The notes beneath the pieces were generated by a model that saw nothing but the letters and a program-made list of their open reading frames with translations, did not search any database and had not been told where the DNA came from. Positions 42,715-52,900 of a DNA stretch of 64,000 nt are shown here, in pieces (position 1 is the first letter of the stretch; every line of letters starts with the position of its first letter). The translations under genes were made by a program, and so were the position numbers. Origin of the DNA: JAPLJC01 sp052326585 (lineage in GTDB: Bacteria > Desulfobacterota > Desulfobaccia > Desulfobaccales > 0-14-0-80-60-11); NCBI GenBank assembly GCA_052326585.1, contig JBKQLU010000070.1, positions 1 to 64,000 of the forward strand, written 5' to 3'.

Positions 42715-45700
42715 TTATTTATTCTGGGACTTGGGGATGGTGAAGAAGACCCTGGTGCCCACCCCCACCTGGCTCTCCAGTTTGAAGGTCCCACCCAGGG
42801 CCTTGACCCGTTCGGCCATGGAGGCCAGCCCGATGCCCCGGCGCCCGGCCTCCAGGTCATCCAGGCGGCCCACCTCAAAACCCTGGCCGTTGTCCTCGAC
42901 CAGGAACTCCGCCTGCCTCTCCCCCTTTCTGGCGGCCAGAGTCACCTCGGTGGCCTGGGCATGCCGGCAGGCGTTGCTCAAGGCTTCCTGAAAGATCCGG
43001 TAGATATTGACCTGGTCCTCCATGCTGAAGACCCGGCCCATATCCTCCAGGTGCAGGTCGCACTTCGTTCCGCAGCTCTCGGCCAGGGCCTTCAGGCCAC
43101 CGGCCAGGCCCAGGTCCGCCAGCATCTGCGGGCTCAGTTCCGCGGCCCGGCGCCGCAGTTTTTCCACGACCTGGTCCAACCCCCTTAGGGCCTGGCGGTA
43201 CTCTTGCCGCAGCTCCTCATCGTCCCCGGGCAGCTTCTCGATTAGGGGCCGCAGTTGCAGCTTGGCGGCGGCAATGCCCTGGGCCAGCGACTCCTGCAAT
43301 TCGTTGGAAAGCTCGCGACGCTCCTCCTCCTGGTAGGCCAGCAGTTGCCGGGCCAGATTCCGGAGCCTGGCCTCCGACTCCCGCAACACCTCCTCCGCCT
43401 CCCGGCGCTGGGTTATGTCATCGATGGCCAGCAGGACGAGATCGTGGGCGGGGCCGCCCAGGGGCAGGAGCCGCCCGTTCAAGAGAAAGGTGCGGCGGCC
43501 GATCTCCGGAAATTTCTGCACCATCTCGAAATCCTGGAAATGCTGGTCGGCCGGCAGGACCTTGCCCAAGAGCTCCCGCAGGCGGTGCAGGTTCCATTGG
43601 CCTTGGCCCAGCTCATAAAAGTAGTGGCCTTCGGTATCCTCGGGTTTGACCTTGAAGGCCTGGTAGTAGGCGTCGTTGGCCGAGACTACCCGCAGCTTGC
43701 CATTCAGGACCACCAGGGGCTCCCTGATGGTGGCGACGATGGTCCGGGCATAGTCCCTGGCCCGCCGCGCCTCCTCCAGGCTGCGTTTCATGAGGTCCAC
43801 CTCCACCACGGCCAGGACTACCCCTTCGATCTTGTTGTCCGAGGTCCGGTAGGGCCTGAGACGCACGGAGACCCAGCGCCCGTCCCGGTCTTGAACTTCC
43901 AGTTCCTGGACGGTCAGGGTGCTCAGAACTTCTTTAATGACCGCCTCCGGGTTGGGCAATTCCACCTTCAGCCGGATGTCTCCGATGGGCCGGCCCTGGT
44001 CCCCGGGGATCAGACCCAGCATCTCCTGGGCCGCGGGATTGAAGCGCCGGAGGCGCAGGTCCGGTCCCAGGATGACGATGGCGACCTGCACCACGGTGAG
44101 CAGGTTGTTGAGGTCGTTGTTGGCCTGGAAGAGCTCCTGGTTGCGGTTTTCCAGCTCTTCGTTGAGGGTCGCCAGCTCCTCGTTGGCGGATTGGAGTTCC
44201 TCCTTGGAGGTCTCCATCTCCTCATTGATGCTCTGGAGCTCTTCATTGGCGCTCATGAGCTCCTCATTGGCGCTCTGCAGCTCCTCGAGGCTGGTATCCT
44301 GCTCTTCGGTGACCGTCTGGAGATATTCCTTGGCGGCGGTCAGTTCGCTCTCCAGCTCTGCAATCGTCCGGCCCCCGGCGGCGGACTTCCCTCCGGGCCT
44401 CTTCCCCGGCGGGACCGGCTGGCGCGGCGGGGCCGGCTCTTCGAAGATCACCAGGAAATAACGATCCCGGGCGGTGGCCGGACGCAGCGGGCAGACCTCC
44501 AGGTTGATCACCCTCAGGGCGCCGTTCTGACGCAGGTGCAGCCCCTCCCGGCGCACCGGGGCATTGGACTTCAGGGCGGCGTAGACCGCGGCCCTGATCT
44601 CCACCGCCAGGCCCTGCCGGGCCATTTTCAGGAGATTGAGGCTGGCCGCCCCGGGGCTCGGCTCCAGGAAACGGCCGGTTTGCCCCCGGAATTGCACGAT
44701 GTTCAGGTTGGCGTCGATCACCACCCCGGCCGGGGCGAAGCGGGACAGGACGAGGCGGTCGGTCTCCTGCTGCAAATCCTCCAGGAGGACCATTCCGTCC
44801 GGAGATTTGACCTCACCCTGGCCCCCAACCCGCTCCAGCGCGAGGAGGGGAGGGAGGACCGGGTACGGGGCCGCCACCGTCTTCTTCTGAAAGATCTTGA
44901 GTTTCGTGTCCAACGGGGTGAAGTATTCCGGGAAGGCGTTCAAGGCCTCGGATTTGCCCAACAGCAGGAAGCCGCCCGGCTTCAAGGCGAAATGGAAGAT
45001 GGGGATCACCTTCTTCTGCAGCACCGACCCGAAATAGATGAGGACGTTGCGGCAACTGATGAGGTCCAGGCGGGAGAAGGGCGGGTCCTTGGTCAGGTTC
45101 TGTTTGGCGAAGACGCACATGGAGCGGATGGTCTTGCTCACCTGGTAGCCGCCGGCCACCTTGCTGAAAAAGCGCCGCAGCCGGTCCTCGGAAACCTCCG
45201 CGGCAATAGATTCCGGATAGATGCCCAGGCGGGCCTTATCGATCATTCCGTCTTCGACATCGGTGGCGAAGATCTGGATCTGGACGTTGCTGGCCATGTC
45301 CCCCAAAAATTCCAGGAGGCTGATGGCCAGGGAGTAGGCCTCCTGGCCGCTGGCGCAGCCCGGCACCCAGATGCGGAGGGCCTCGTCATCGCTCCGGTTC
45401 CGCAGGATTTCCGGGAAGACGATTTTTTGCAGGGACGCGAAGGACTCCGGCTCCCGGAAGAAGCTGGTGACGTTGATCAGGATGTCATCGTAGAGGTTCT
45501 TGACTTCACCCGGGTGCTGCCGCAGAAATTTGACATAGTCCCCGAGCTTTTCCACCTGCTGCAACATCATGCGCCGGTGCAGGCGCCGTTTGATGGTGCT
45601 CTGCTTGTAATGGGTAAAATCGAGGCCGGCGCTCGCCTTGAGCATCATCAGAATCTGGTTGAAGACGCCCTCTTCCAAGGGGACCGGGGCCGCCGCTTCC

Positions 45701-46464
45701 TTACCGGGAGGCGGCGCCGGGGCCGGGGGATGCTGGGCCAGGCTGGCCAGTTTCCGGGCGATCTTCTCGGGAGGGAGGACGAAATCGACGGCGCCCGCGG
45801 CGATGGCGCTCTCGGGCATCCCGGGATACTTGGCGCTCTCCACGTCCTGGGCGAAGGTAATGCCGCCTTCGGCCTTGATGGCCTTGAGGCCCTCCACCCC
45901 GTCGGAGGCGGTGCCCGACAGGATCACCCCGATGGCCTCGCGGCGCTGGTCCTGGGCCAGGGAGCGCAGGAAGATGTCGATGGGCCGGCTCAGTCCCCGG
46001 GGCTCGTCCCGGCTGGCCAGATGCAGCACCCCCGCCTCCAGGGTCATGAGGAGGTCCGGGGGGGTGACGTAGATGTGATTGGGCTCAACCCGGGTCCCCT
46101 CCTGCTCCTCAGTGACCGGCATCCGGGTGGTCTTGGCCAGGATCTCCGGCAGCATGCTGTGGGACCGGGGGGCCATGTGCTGCAACAGGACAAAGCCCAT
46201 GCCGGTATCGGTGGGTAGATTGGCGATGAGCTTGGTAAAGGCCTCCAGGCCGCCGGCGGAGGCGCCCACCCCGACGATGGCAGAGGGCCGCGCCGGCCGC
46301 GGAGATTTAGGACCAGTCCCGGCGCCCGCCAGGTTGGCGGCGCTCCCGGCCCGGCTCTCGCCGGTGTCCGGGGTAGGGGGCTGTTTCGGCCCGCTAACCC
46401 TTCCTGCCTTTGGCCCAGTCTTGCTAATGGCTTTCCTTGGTCCGCCAGACTTGGTTTCGGCCAT
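42715..46464 (-). CDS. CheB-CheR-PAS-histidine kinase-like hybrid
   Basis: This 1249-residue protein has several parts in order. A basic, Pro-rich start is followed by CheB methylesterase (about 60-240; Ser in GVGASAGGLEAF, His in LLQHMAPRSHS, Asp in GTASDGVEG). CheR methyltransferase comes next (about 275-500; FFREPESFASL, WVPGCASGQEAYSLAI). A long coiled coil (about 720-800; SLEELQSANEELMSANEELQ) precedes two PAS domains and a HisKA_3/HATPase pair (QEALSNACRHA, DNGQGF, GIGLASMAERV). The expected His in the DHp motif is Gln1057 (SNELQESLAQ), so autophosphorylation is unlikely. No receptor or response regulator is adjacent. Confidence 0.92.
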   Translation of the reverse strand: MAETKSGGPRKAISKTGPKAGRVSGPKQPPTPDTGESRAGSAANLAGAGTGPKSPRPARPSAIVGVGASAGGLEAFTKLIANLPTDTGMGFVLLQHMAPRSHSMLPEILAKTTRMPVTEEQEGTRVEPNHIYVTPPDLLMTLEAGVLHLASRDEPRGLSRPIDIFLRSLAQDQRREAIGVILSGTASDGVEGLKAIKAEGGITFAQDVESAKYPGMPESAIAAGAVDFVLPPEKIARKLASLAQHPPAPAPPPGKEAAAPVPLEEGVFNQILMMLKASAGLDFTHYKQSTIKRRLHRRMMLQQVEKLGDYVKFLRQHPGEVKNLYDDILINVTSFFREPESFASLQKIVFPEILRNRSDDEALRIWVPGCASGQEAYSLAISLLEFLGDMASNVQIQIFATDVEDGMIDKARLGIYPESIAAEVSEDRLRRFFSKVAGGYQVSKTIRSMCVFAKQNLTKDPPFSRLDLISCRNVLIYFGSVLQKKVIPIFHFALKPGGFLLLGKSEALNAFPEYFTPLDTKLKIFQKKTVAAPYPVLPPLLALERVGGQGEVKSPDGMVLLEDLQQETDRLVLSRFAPAGVVIDANLNIVQFRGQTGRFLEPSPGAASLNLLKMARQGLAVEIRAAVYAALKSNAPVRREGLHLRQNGALRVINLEVCPLRPATARDRYFLVIFEEPAPPRQPVPPGKRPGGKSAAGGRTIAELESELTAAKEYLQTVTEEQDTSLEELQSANEELMSANEELQSINEEMETSKEELQSANEELATLNEELENRNQELFQANNDLNNLLTVVQVAIVILGPDLRLRRFNPAAQEMLGLIPGDQGRPIGDIRLKVELPNPEAVIKEVLSTLTVQELEVQDRDGRWVSVRLRPYRTSDNKIEGVVLAVVEVDLMKRSLEEARRARDYARTIVATIREPLVVLNGKLRVVSANDAYYQAFKVKPEDTEGHYFYELGQGQWNLHRLRELLGKVLPADQHFQDFEMVQKFPEIGRRTFLLNGRLLPLGGPAHDLVLLAIDDITQRREAEEVLRESEARLRNLARQLLAYQEEERRELSNELQESLAQGIAAAKLQLRPLIEKLPGDDEELRQEYRQALRGLDQVVEKLRRRAAELSPQMLADLGLAGGLKALAESCGTKCDLHLEDMGRVFSMEDQVNIYRIFQEALSNACRHAQATEVTLAARKGERQAEFLVEDNGQGFEVGRLDDLEAGRRGIGLASMAERVKALGGTFKLESQVGVGTRVFFTIPKSQNK

Positions 46465-46504
46465 GCCGTTTCCGCCTGGAGTCGATATTAATTTAAATTT
46501 TCAT

Positions 46505-46520
46505 TATTGTCTCGACAATA
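46505..46520. promoter_or_regulatory. Operator-like palindrome between the CheB/CheR hybrid and lolA
   Basis: TATTGTC and GACAATA flank two central bases in an AT-rich stretch of the divergent spacer. The site lies 41 bases upstream of the hybrid gene start, where a regulator of either gene could bind. There is one copy only. Confidence 0.35.
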
Positions 46521-46733
46521 TTTCCAATATATCGAAAAATAGAATAATCAGGGGAGCCTCAACAGAGTTGCCTGAGAGTCCCGGCGCCGAAAGCGGGGAT
46601 AGCTTCCTGCGCCCCCGGACTTCGGGAGAAGTCATCCAAAACCGGCGGGTGCCGGCGGCTCATTTGACCTCAAGCACCGCCTCTGATAAATTTTAGCGTG
46701 ATGCGCCAGATAATTTGTCTCTCAAGGAAGACT

Positions 46734-47408
46734 ATGAGGCCTAGATTTTGGCTATGGCTGTTGCCGCTGCTCATCGTGGTCCTCAGCCCCCTGGCGGGGG
46801 TTGCGGCGGAGAGCCCGGAAGAGGTGATGAACCAGGTCCAGGCCCGTTACGACAAGACCGGGGCCTTTCAGTCCCACTTTCAGCAGGAGTCCCGTCTTAC
46901 GGCGCTGCATCAGACCGACAGCGCCGCGGGCGAGGTCTATTTTCGGAAGCCTTCCCGCATGTTCTGGAAGTACGAATTGCCCGCGGAACAGAAGAAGGAA
47001 GTAGTCTCCGACGGCCGGCTGGTGTGGATGTACACGCCCCAGGACCACCTGGTCATGATCTATAAACTGGACCAGGTGCTGCGCTCCGATCTGGTGATGC
47101 GTTTCTTCTCGGGCATCGGCCAGTTCCAGAAGGACTTCAACATCTCCTGGAAACAACCGCCCCAGGAGGGGCAGAGCCTGGTCATCGACCTCTTCCCCAA
47201 GAAGGAACAACCGGAATTGCAGCGCCTCACCCTGACCATCAACCCCCGCACCTTCCTGGTGGAACGCCTGGAGTTTGCCAACGCCCTGGGCGAAGAGACC
47301 CGCTTTGTCTTCACCCAGACGAATTTGGATGTGAAGCTGGCTCCAGATTTTTTCACCTTTACGCCCCCGCCGGGGGTCCAGGTGGTCCGGGAGACGCCGG
47401 GGTCCTAG
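46734..47408 (+). CDS. lolA: Outer-membrane lipoprotein carrier LolA
   Basis: AAGGA five bases before the ATG at 46734 sets the start and gives 224 residues. The signal peptide is MRPRFWLWLLPLLIVVLSPL ending near AGVAAE. The mature part has the LolA fold pattern: VQARYDKTGAFQSHFQQES, GEVYFRKPSRMFWKYELP and VSDGRLVWMYTPQDHLVMIY. LolA carries lipoproteins across the periplasm to the outer membrane. nadA follows 50 bases downstream. Confidence 0.92.
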   Translation: MRPRFWLWLLPLLIVVLSPLAGVAAESPEEVMNQVQARYDKTGAFQSHFQQESRLTALHQTDSAAGEVYFRKPSRMFWKYELPAEQKKEVVSDGRLVWMYTPQDHLVMIYKLDQVLRSDLVMRFFSGIGQFQKDFNISWKQPPQEGQSLVIDLFPKKEQPELQRLTLTINPRTFLVERLEFANALGEETRFVFTQTNLDVKLAPDFFTFTPPPGVQVVRETPGS

Positions 47409-47458
47409 CCGGCCAGCGGCGCGGGGATCATGAAAAGCCTGGACTTGGGCGCCTGACC

Positions 47459-48379
47459 ATGGAATTTAGCCGCCAGCAGCAGGAAATTAGAGAGTGGCTT
47501 AGGCGCCGCCGGGCCATCATGCTGGCCCATAATTACCAGCCGGCCCCCATTCAGGATGTGGCCGACCTGGTGGGCGACTCTCTGGAGCTGTCCCTGGCCG
47601 CGGCCAAGACCGAGGCCGCGGTCATTGTCTTCTGCGGGGTTCACTTCATGGCGGAGACCGCCGCCATTCTCTGCCCGGACAAGACCGTGCTCCTGCCCCG
47701 CCTGGACCTGGGCTGCTGTCTGGCCGAGTCAGTCAAAGTGGACCAGCTCACGGCGCGCAAAGAGGAATTACCCGGGGTCCCGGTAGTCACCTATGTCAAC
47801 TCTACCGCCGCGGTGAAGGCGGAAAGCGACATCTGTTGCACCTCCGCCAATGCCGTGCGGGTGGTCAATTCCCTGGCCGCGCCCCGGGTCCTGATGCTGC
47901 CGGACCAAAACCTGGGCCTCTATGTGGCCCGGCACACCCAAAAATCCGTGGAGATCATCACCTGGGAGGGCTGGTGCAATATCCATGACGGGCTCAGCGC
48001 CGAGGAGGTGCTGCAATGCCGGGCGGCCCATCCCCAGGCGGTCTTCCTGGCCCACCCCGAGTGCAACCCCGAGGTCCTGGATGAGGCCGACGCCATCTGC
48101 AGCACCAGCGGCATGCTCCAATATGTGCGCCAGGCCGCGGCCCGGGAGTTCATCATCGGCACGGAAGCCGGCATTCTGCACCGCATGCGCCAGGAGAATC
48201 CGGGCAAACTCTTTCACTCCCCGTCCCACCGCCTCCTCTGCCGGCCCATGAAGCGCATCACCCTGGGCGATGTCCTGGCGGCCCTCAAGGAAAACCACCA
48301 TCAGGTAACGGTGCCCCCCCAGACCCGGGAGCGGGCCCTTAAGGCAGTGAGGCGTATGCTGGCGGTACCCCGGGATTGA
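47459..48379 (+). CDS. nadA: Quinolinate synthase NadA
   Basis: This 306-residue protein condenses iminoaspartate with dihydroxyacetone phosphate to quinolinate in NAD synthesis. The 4Fe-4S ligands are one cysteine each in LDLGCCLAESV, WEGWCNIHDG and HRLLCRPMKRI. AHNYQPAPIQDVADLVGDS and YVNSTAAVKAESDICCTSAN are family signatures. The length fits the short NadA class. nadB and nadC are not in the window, so the partner genes lie elsewhere. Confidence 0.96.
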   Translation: MEFSRQQQEIREWLRRRRAIMLAHNYQPAPIQDVADLVGDSLELSLAAAKTEAAVIVFCGVHFMAETAAILCPDKTVLLPRLDLGCCLAESVKVDQLTARKEELPGVPVVTYVNSTAAVKAESDICCTSANAVRVVNSLAAPRVLMLPDQNLGLYVARHTQKSVEIITWEGWCNIHDGLSAEEVLQCRAAHPQAVFLAHPECNPEVLDEADAICSTSGMLQYVRQAAAREFIIGTEAGILHRMRQENPGKLFHSPSHRLLCRPMKRITLGDVLAALKENHHQVTVPPQTRERALKAVRRMLAVPRD

Positions 48380-48715
48380 GGACGTCTGGACCGCCCCCAG
48401 GCAGGCCCGGCGCGGCGCCTGGCCCCCCGTTTAAGAAAAGCAGTCCTTTGCTTCCCTCAGGCCTTTTTCTCCAAGGTTGCAAAAATTCTCCCAGAAGCGT
48501 AAATTCAGGAAAACCCATCCCGCAAAAATCGGTTTGGAACTAGAAAGGCTAAACCTGCCCAAGTCAGCGCCGGATTACCGCGGCTGCCGGGTTTTAGAAC
48601 CCAGAGCCTTCCTCCAAGTGGGACGGTTGCCAAATCCCTTTTTCGACAGCCTGATAATTCCCGCCATCCAGTCCGGTGCGGTTCACCAAGGCTGTGTCAC
48701 AGTGGGGCTAAAGCT
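48380..48715. other. Spacer upstream of the RND efflux operon
   Basis: 336 bases between nadA and the adaptor gene, with no gene that has a ribosome site or domain. It should contain the promoter of the efflux operon, but no convincing -35/-10 pair or operator stands out. No regulator gene (TetR or two-component) is adjacent. Confidence 0.45.
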
Positions 48716-49963
48716 ATGAAATTTGCACCATTCGAACCTGGCCCGGGGGGGCGGCGGCGCGGCGCGGCCTGGGCCCGGCGCCGCTGGCTCTGGTTGCTGG
48801 CGGCCATGATCCTGGTGATCCTGATTTACGGCCGTTTTGCGGGCAAGTCCAACGAGAAAGGGGCCCCGGCCCCGCCGCCGGTGGCGGTGACTACGTTGGC
48901 GGCTAAAAAAGGGGACATCCCCATCTATCTCAACGGCTTGGGCACCGTCACCCCCATCGCCACCGTCACCATCCACACCCGGGTGAATGGAGAGCTGATG
49001 AAGGTGGGCTACAAGGAGGGCCAGATCGTCCCTAAAGGTTTCCTCCTGGCGGTGGTCGACCCGCGGCCCTTTGAAGCGGCTCTGCTCCAGGCTCAGGGGC
49101 AACTGGCCCGCGATCAGGCCCTGCTGGCCGACGCCAGGCTGGACCTGGTGCGCTACCGGACCCTGGCCGAGCAGGATTCCATCGCCAAACAACAATATGA
49201 TACCCAAAGGTACCTGGTGCATCAGGATGAAGGTATCGTCAAATTAGACCAGGGAAATCTCGACAGCGCCAAGGTAAATCTCATATACACGCGCATCACC
49301 GCCCCCGTCGCCGGACGCATCGGCCTGCGGCTGGTGGATCCGGGCAACATCGTCCAAACCACCGATACCACCGGGATCGCAGTCATCACCCAACTGGAGC
49401 CGATAACCGTGATCTTTACCCTCCCCGAAGACAGCCTGCCGCCGTTGCTGGACAAGCTGCAAGCGGGAGCGCACCCCGTGGTGGACGCCTACAATCGCGA
49501 GCAGACCAAAAAACTGGCCACCGGGTCCTTCCTGGCGTTGGACAACCAGATCAATGTGAGCGCCGGCACGGTCCAGGTCAGGGCGGAGTTCCCCAACAAG
49601 GACCATGGGCTGTTCCCCAACCAGTTCGTGAATGCCAGCCTGCTTCTGAATACTCTGAAGGACGCCATCCTGGTACCGACGGCCGCCATCCAGAACGGCC
49701 CCAAGGGAGACTTCGTCTATGTGGTAGCGGCCAATCAGACCGCGACGGTGCGCCTGGTGAAACTGGGGCCCAGCCACGGGGACAATACCGCCATTGATAC
49801 GGGGCTCTCCGCCGGTGAGCGGGTGGTGGTGGAAGGGACGGAGCGGCTGCGGGAGGGGAGCCGGGTGGAGGAAGCGGCTACGGGCAACGGCACCCCGCAG
49901 CAGGCTCCCGGCAACGGCACCCCCCAGAAGGCTCCGGCCGCCGGTAACCCGCAGAAGGGCTAG
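48716..49963 (+). CDS. RND efflux periplasmic adaptor (MdtA-like)
   Basis: This 415-residue membrane-fusion protein has an N-terminal membrane helix (WLWLLAAMILVILIYGRFAG). The barrel-sandwich/lipoyl half follows (VTPIATVTIHTRVNGELMKV and KEGQIVPKGFLLAVVDPRPF), then a helical hairpin (QAQGQLARDQALLADARLDL) and the matching lipoyl half (ITAPVAGRIGLRLVDPGNIV). The tail is a degenerate GNGTPQ/QAPGNGTPQKAP repeat. It links the inner-membrane pumps to the outer-membrane channel. The first pump gene starts two bases after its stop. Confidence 0.92.
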   Translation: MKFAPFEPGPGGRRRGAAWARRRWLWLLAAMILVILIYGRFAGKSNEKGAPAPPPVAVTTLAAKKGDIPIYLNGLGTVTPIATVTIHTRVNGELMKVGYKEGQIVPKGFLLAVVDPRPFEAALLQAQGQLARDQALLADARLDLVRYRTLAEQDSIAKQQYDTQRYLVHQDEGIVKLDQGNLDSAKVNLIYTRITAPVAGRIGLRLVDPGNIVQTTDTTGIAVITQLEPITVIFTLPEDSLPPLLDKLQAGAHPVVDAYNREQTKKLATGSFLALDNQINVSAGTVQVRAEFPNKDHGLFPNQFVNASLLLNTLKDAILVPTAAIQNGPKGDFVYVVAANQTATVRLVKLGPSHGDNTAIDTGLSAGERVVVEGTERLREGSRVEEAATGNGTPQQAPGNGTPQKAPAAGNPQKG

Positions 49964-49965
49964 TA

Positions 49966-52900
49966 ATGAACCCATCCCGGCTCTTCATCCTGCGCCCGGT
50001 GGCGACCACCCTGCTGATGGCGGCCATTTTGCTGGCCGGGGCGGTGGCCTACTACCAGTTGCCGGTCTCCGCCCTGCCGGAGGTGGATTATCCCACCATC
50101 CAGGTGCTCACCTTTTTCCCGGGCGGCAGCCCCGACGTCATGGCCTCCTCAGTCACCGCCCCCCTGGAGCGCCAGTTCGGCCAGATGCCCGGACTGAAGC
50201 AGATGACCTCCTACAGTTCCGGGGGCGGTTCGGTCATCATCTTGCAATTCAGTCTGAACGTGAGCCTGGACGTGGCCGAACAGGAGGTGCAGCAGGCCAT
50301 CAACGCCGCGACCTCCTTCCTGCCTCCGGACCTGCCCAATCCGCCGGTCTATAACAAGGTCAACCCTGCCGACGCCCCCATCCTGACCCTGGCCATCACT
50401 TCCAAGACCATGCCCCTGGCGCAGGTGGAGGACCTGGCGGACACCCGGCTGGCCCAGAAGATTTCCCAACTGACCGGGGTCGGGCTGGTCAGCATCAGCG
50501 GCGGGCAGCGGCCGGCGGTGCGGATTCAGGCCAACCCCACGGCCCTGAGCGCTTACGGCCTGACCCTGGAGGACCTGCGCAGTGTCATCAGCGCGGGCAA
50601 TACCAACCAGGCCAAGGGCGGCTTCGACGGGCCCCGCCAATCGTCGGTCATCGGGGCGAACGACCAGCTCCTTACCAGCAAGGACTATCTGCCGCTGGTG
50701 GTGGCCTATGTCAACGGGGCTCCGGTAAGGGTATCCGACGTGGCCAGGGCCGTCGACTCGGCCGAAAACGTCAAGCAGGCGGCCTGGATGAATGACACGC
50801 CGGCGGTCATCCTCAACATTCAACGGCAGCCGGGCTCCAATGTGATCGAAGTCGTGGACCGCATCAAAAGGCTGATGCCGCAGTTGCAGAGCACCCTGCC
50901 GGCAGCGGTGCAGGTCTCGGTGCTGACCGACCGCACCACCACCATCCGCGGCTCGGTGCAAGACGTGCAGTTCGAGCTGATGCTGGCAGTGGCCCTGGTA
51001 GTGCTGGTGATCTTTCTGTTTTTGCGCAACGTCTCGGCCACCGTGATTCCCAGCGTGGCGGTGCCGGTCTCCCTGGTGGGCACCTTCGGGGTCATGTATC
51101 TGCTGGGATACAGCCTGAACAATCTCTCCCTGATGGCCCTGACCATTTCCACGGGTTTCGTGGTGGACGACGCCATCGTCATGATTGAAAACATCTCCCG
51201 CTATATCGAGCAGGGCGAACCTCCCCTGGAGGCGGCCCTCAAAGGCTCGGCGCAGATCGCCTTCACCATCCTCTCCCTGACCATCTCGCTGATCGCGGTA
51301 CTCATCCCGGTGCTGTTCATGGGCGAGGTGGTGGGCCGGATATTCCGGGAGTTTGCCATTACCCTGGGGGTGACCATCCTCATCTCGGCGGTGGTCTCCC
51401 TTACCCTGACCCCGATGATGTGCGCCCGGCTGCTGAAGCATACTCCAGAGGACCAGCAGAGCCGGATCTTCCACGCCTCCGAGCGGGTCTACAAGAAGAT
51501 CATCGACTTCTACGCCGCCACCCTGCGCCGGGTACTGCAGCACCAGACGCTGACGCTGCTGATCGCCGCCTCCACCCTGGTTATCACCATCTTCCTGTAC
51601 CTCGTGGTTCCCAAAGGCTTCTTTCCGGTGCAGGACACCGGCATCATCCAGGGCATCTCCGAGGCCCCGCAGTCGATCTCGTTTAGCGCCATGGCGGAAC
51701 GCCAGCAGGCGCTGGCCAAGCTGATCCTGCAAGACCAGGCGGTGGCCAACCTCTCCACCTTCATCGGGGTGGACGGCACCAATTACACCCTCAACAGCGG
51801 GCGGGTGCTCATCAACCTGAAGCCCTTGGCGGAACGCCGGATCAGCGCCAGCGAGGTCATCCGCCGCCTGCAGCCGCGGCTCGCTGCGCTTTCGGGCATC
51901 ACCCTGTACATGCAGCCGGTGCAAGACCTGACGGTGGAGGATCGGGTCAGCCGGACCGAATACCAGTATTCCCTGGAGGATCCCAACTCCGCGGAATTGG
52001 GACTCTGGGCCCCCCGGTTGGTGGAAGAGCTAGCGAAGAATTCGGAATTGCGGGACGTGAGCAGCGATCAGCAGAATCAAGGGGTGCAGGTTCACCTGGA
52101 CATCGACCGCGTCACCGCAGCGCGCCTGGGCATATCCACACAGCTCGTCGATGATATCCTTTACAGCGCTTACGGGCAGCGGATCGTCTCAACGATTTTC
52201 ACCCAGGTGAATCAATACCGGGTGGTTCTGGAGGTCCAGCCCGACTTCCGGCAAAATCCCGCCAGGCTCAAGGACCTCTATCTGCGCAGCAACACCAACG
52301 GCATAGTGCCGTTGGGCGCCATTACCCGGGTGAAAACCGCCTCGGGCCCCCTGCTCCTCGAGCACCAGGGGCAGTTTCCGGCGACCACACTGTCCTTCAA
52401 TCTGGCTCCGGGGGCCTCCCTGGGGGAAGCCGTCGAGATCATGGCGGCGGCCACTAAAAAGCTCAAAATGCCGGCCTCCATCGTGGGCAGCTTTCAGGGC
52501 ACCGCCCAGGCCTTCGAGGCTTCCCTGCAGAACGAACCGCTCTTGATCCTGGCGGCCCTGCTTACGGTTTATATCGTCCTGGGGGTGCTGTACGAGAGCT
52601 ATATCCACCCCATCACCATCATCTCCACCCTCCCTTCGGCCGGGGTGGGAGCCATCCTGGCCCTGCTCATCTGCCGCACCGATTTCAGCGTCATCGCTCT
52701 CATCGGCATCATCCTGTTGATCGGCATCGTCAAGAAAAACGGCATCATGATGGTGGACTTTGCCCTGGACGCCGAACGCCGGGAAGGGAAGAGCCCGGAA
52801 GAGGCGATCTATCAGGCCTGTCTGTTGAGATTCCGCCCCATCATGATGACCACCATGGCCGCCCTGTTGGGGGCGCTGCCCCTGGCCATCGGCACCGGGT

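Noticed and set aside
43255..46218. A 987-residue plus-strand frame
   Set aside because: It is the antisense shadow of the CheB-CheR hybrid, whose domains are clear on the minus strand. Long shadows are common in GC-rich DNA.
50149..51924. A 591-residue minus-strand frame inside the first RND pump, and similar frames in the second
   Set aside because: They lie wholly opposite well-conserved RND genes. Their His-, Gln- and Gly-rich composition is that of shadow translations.
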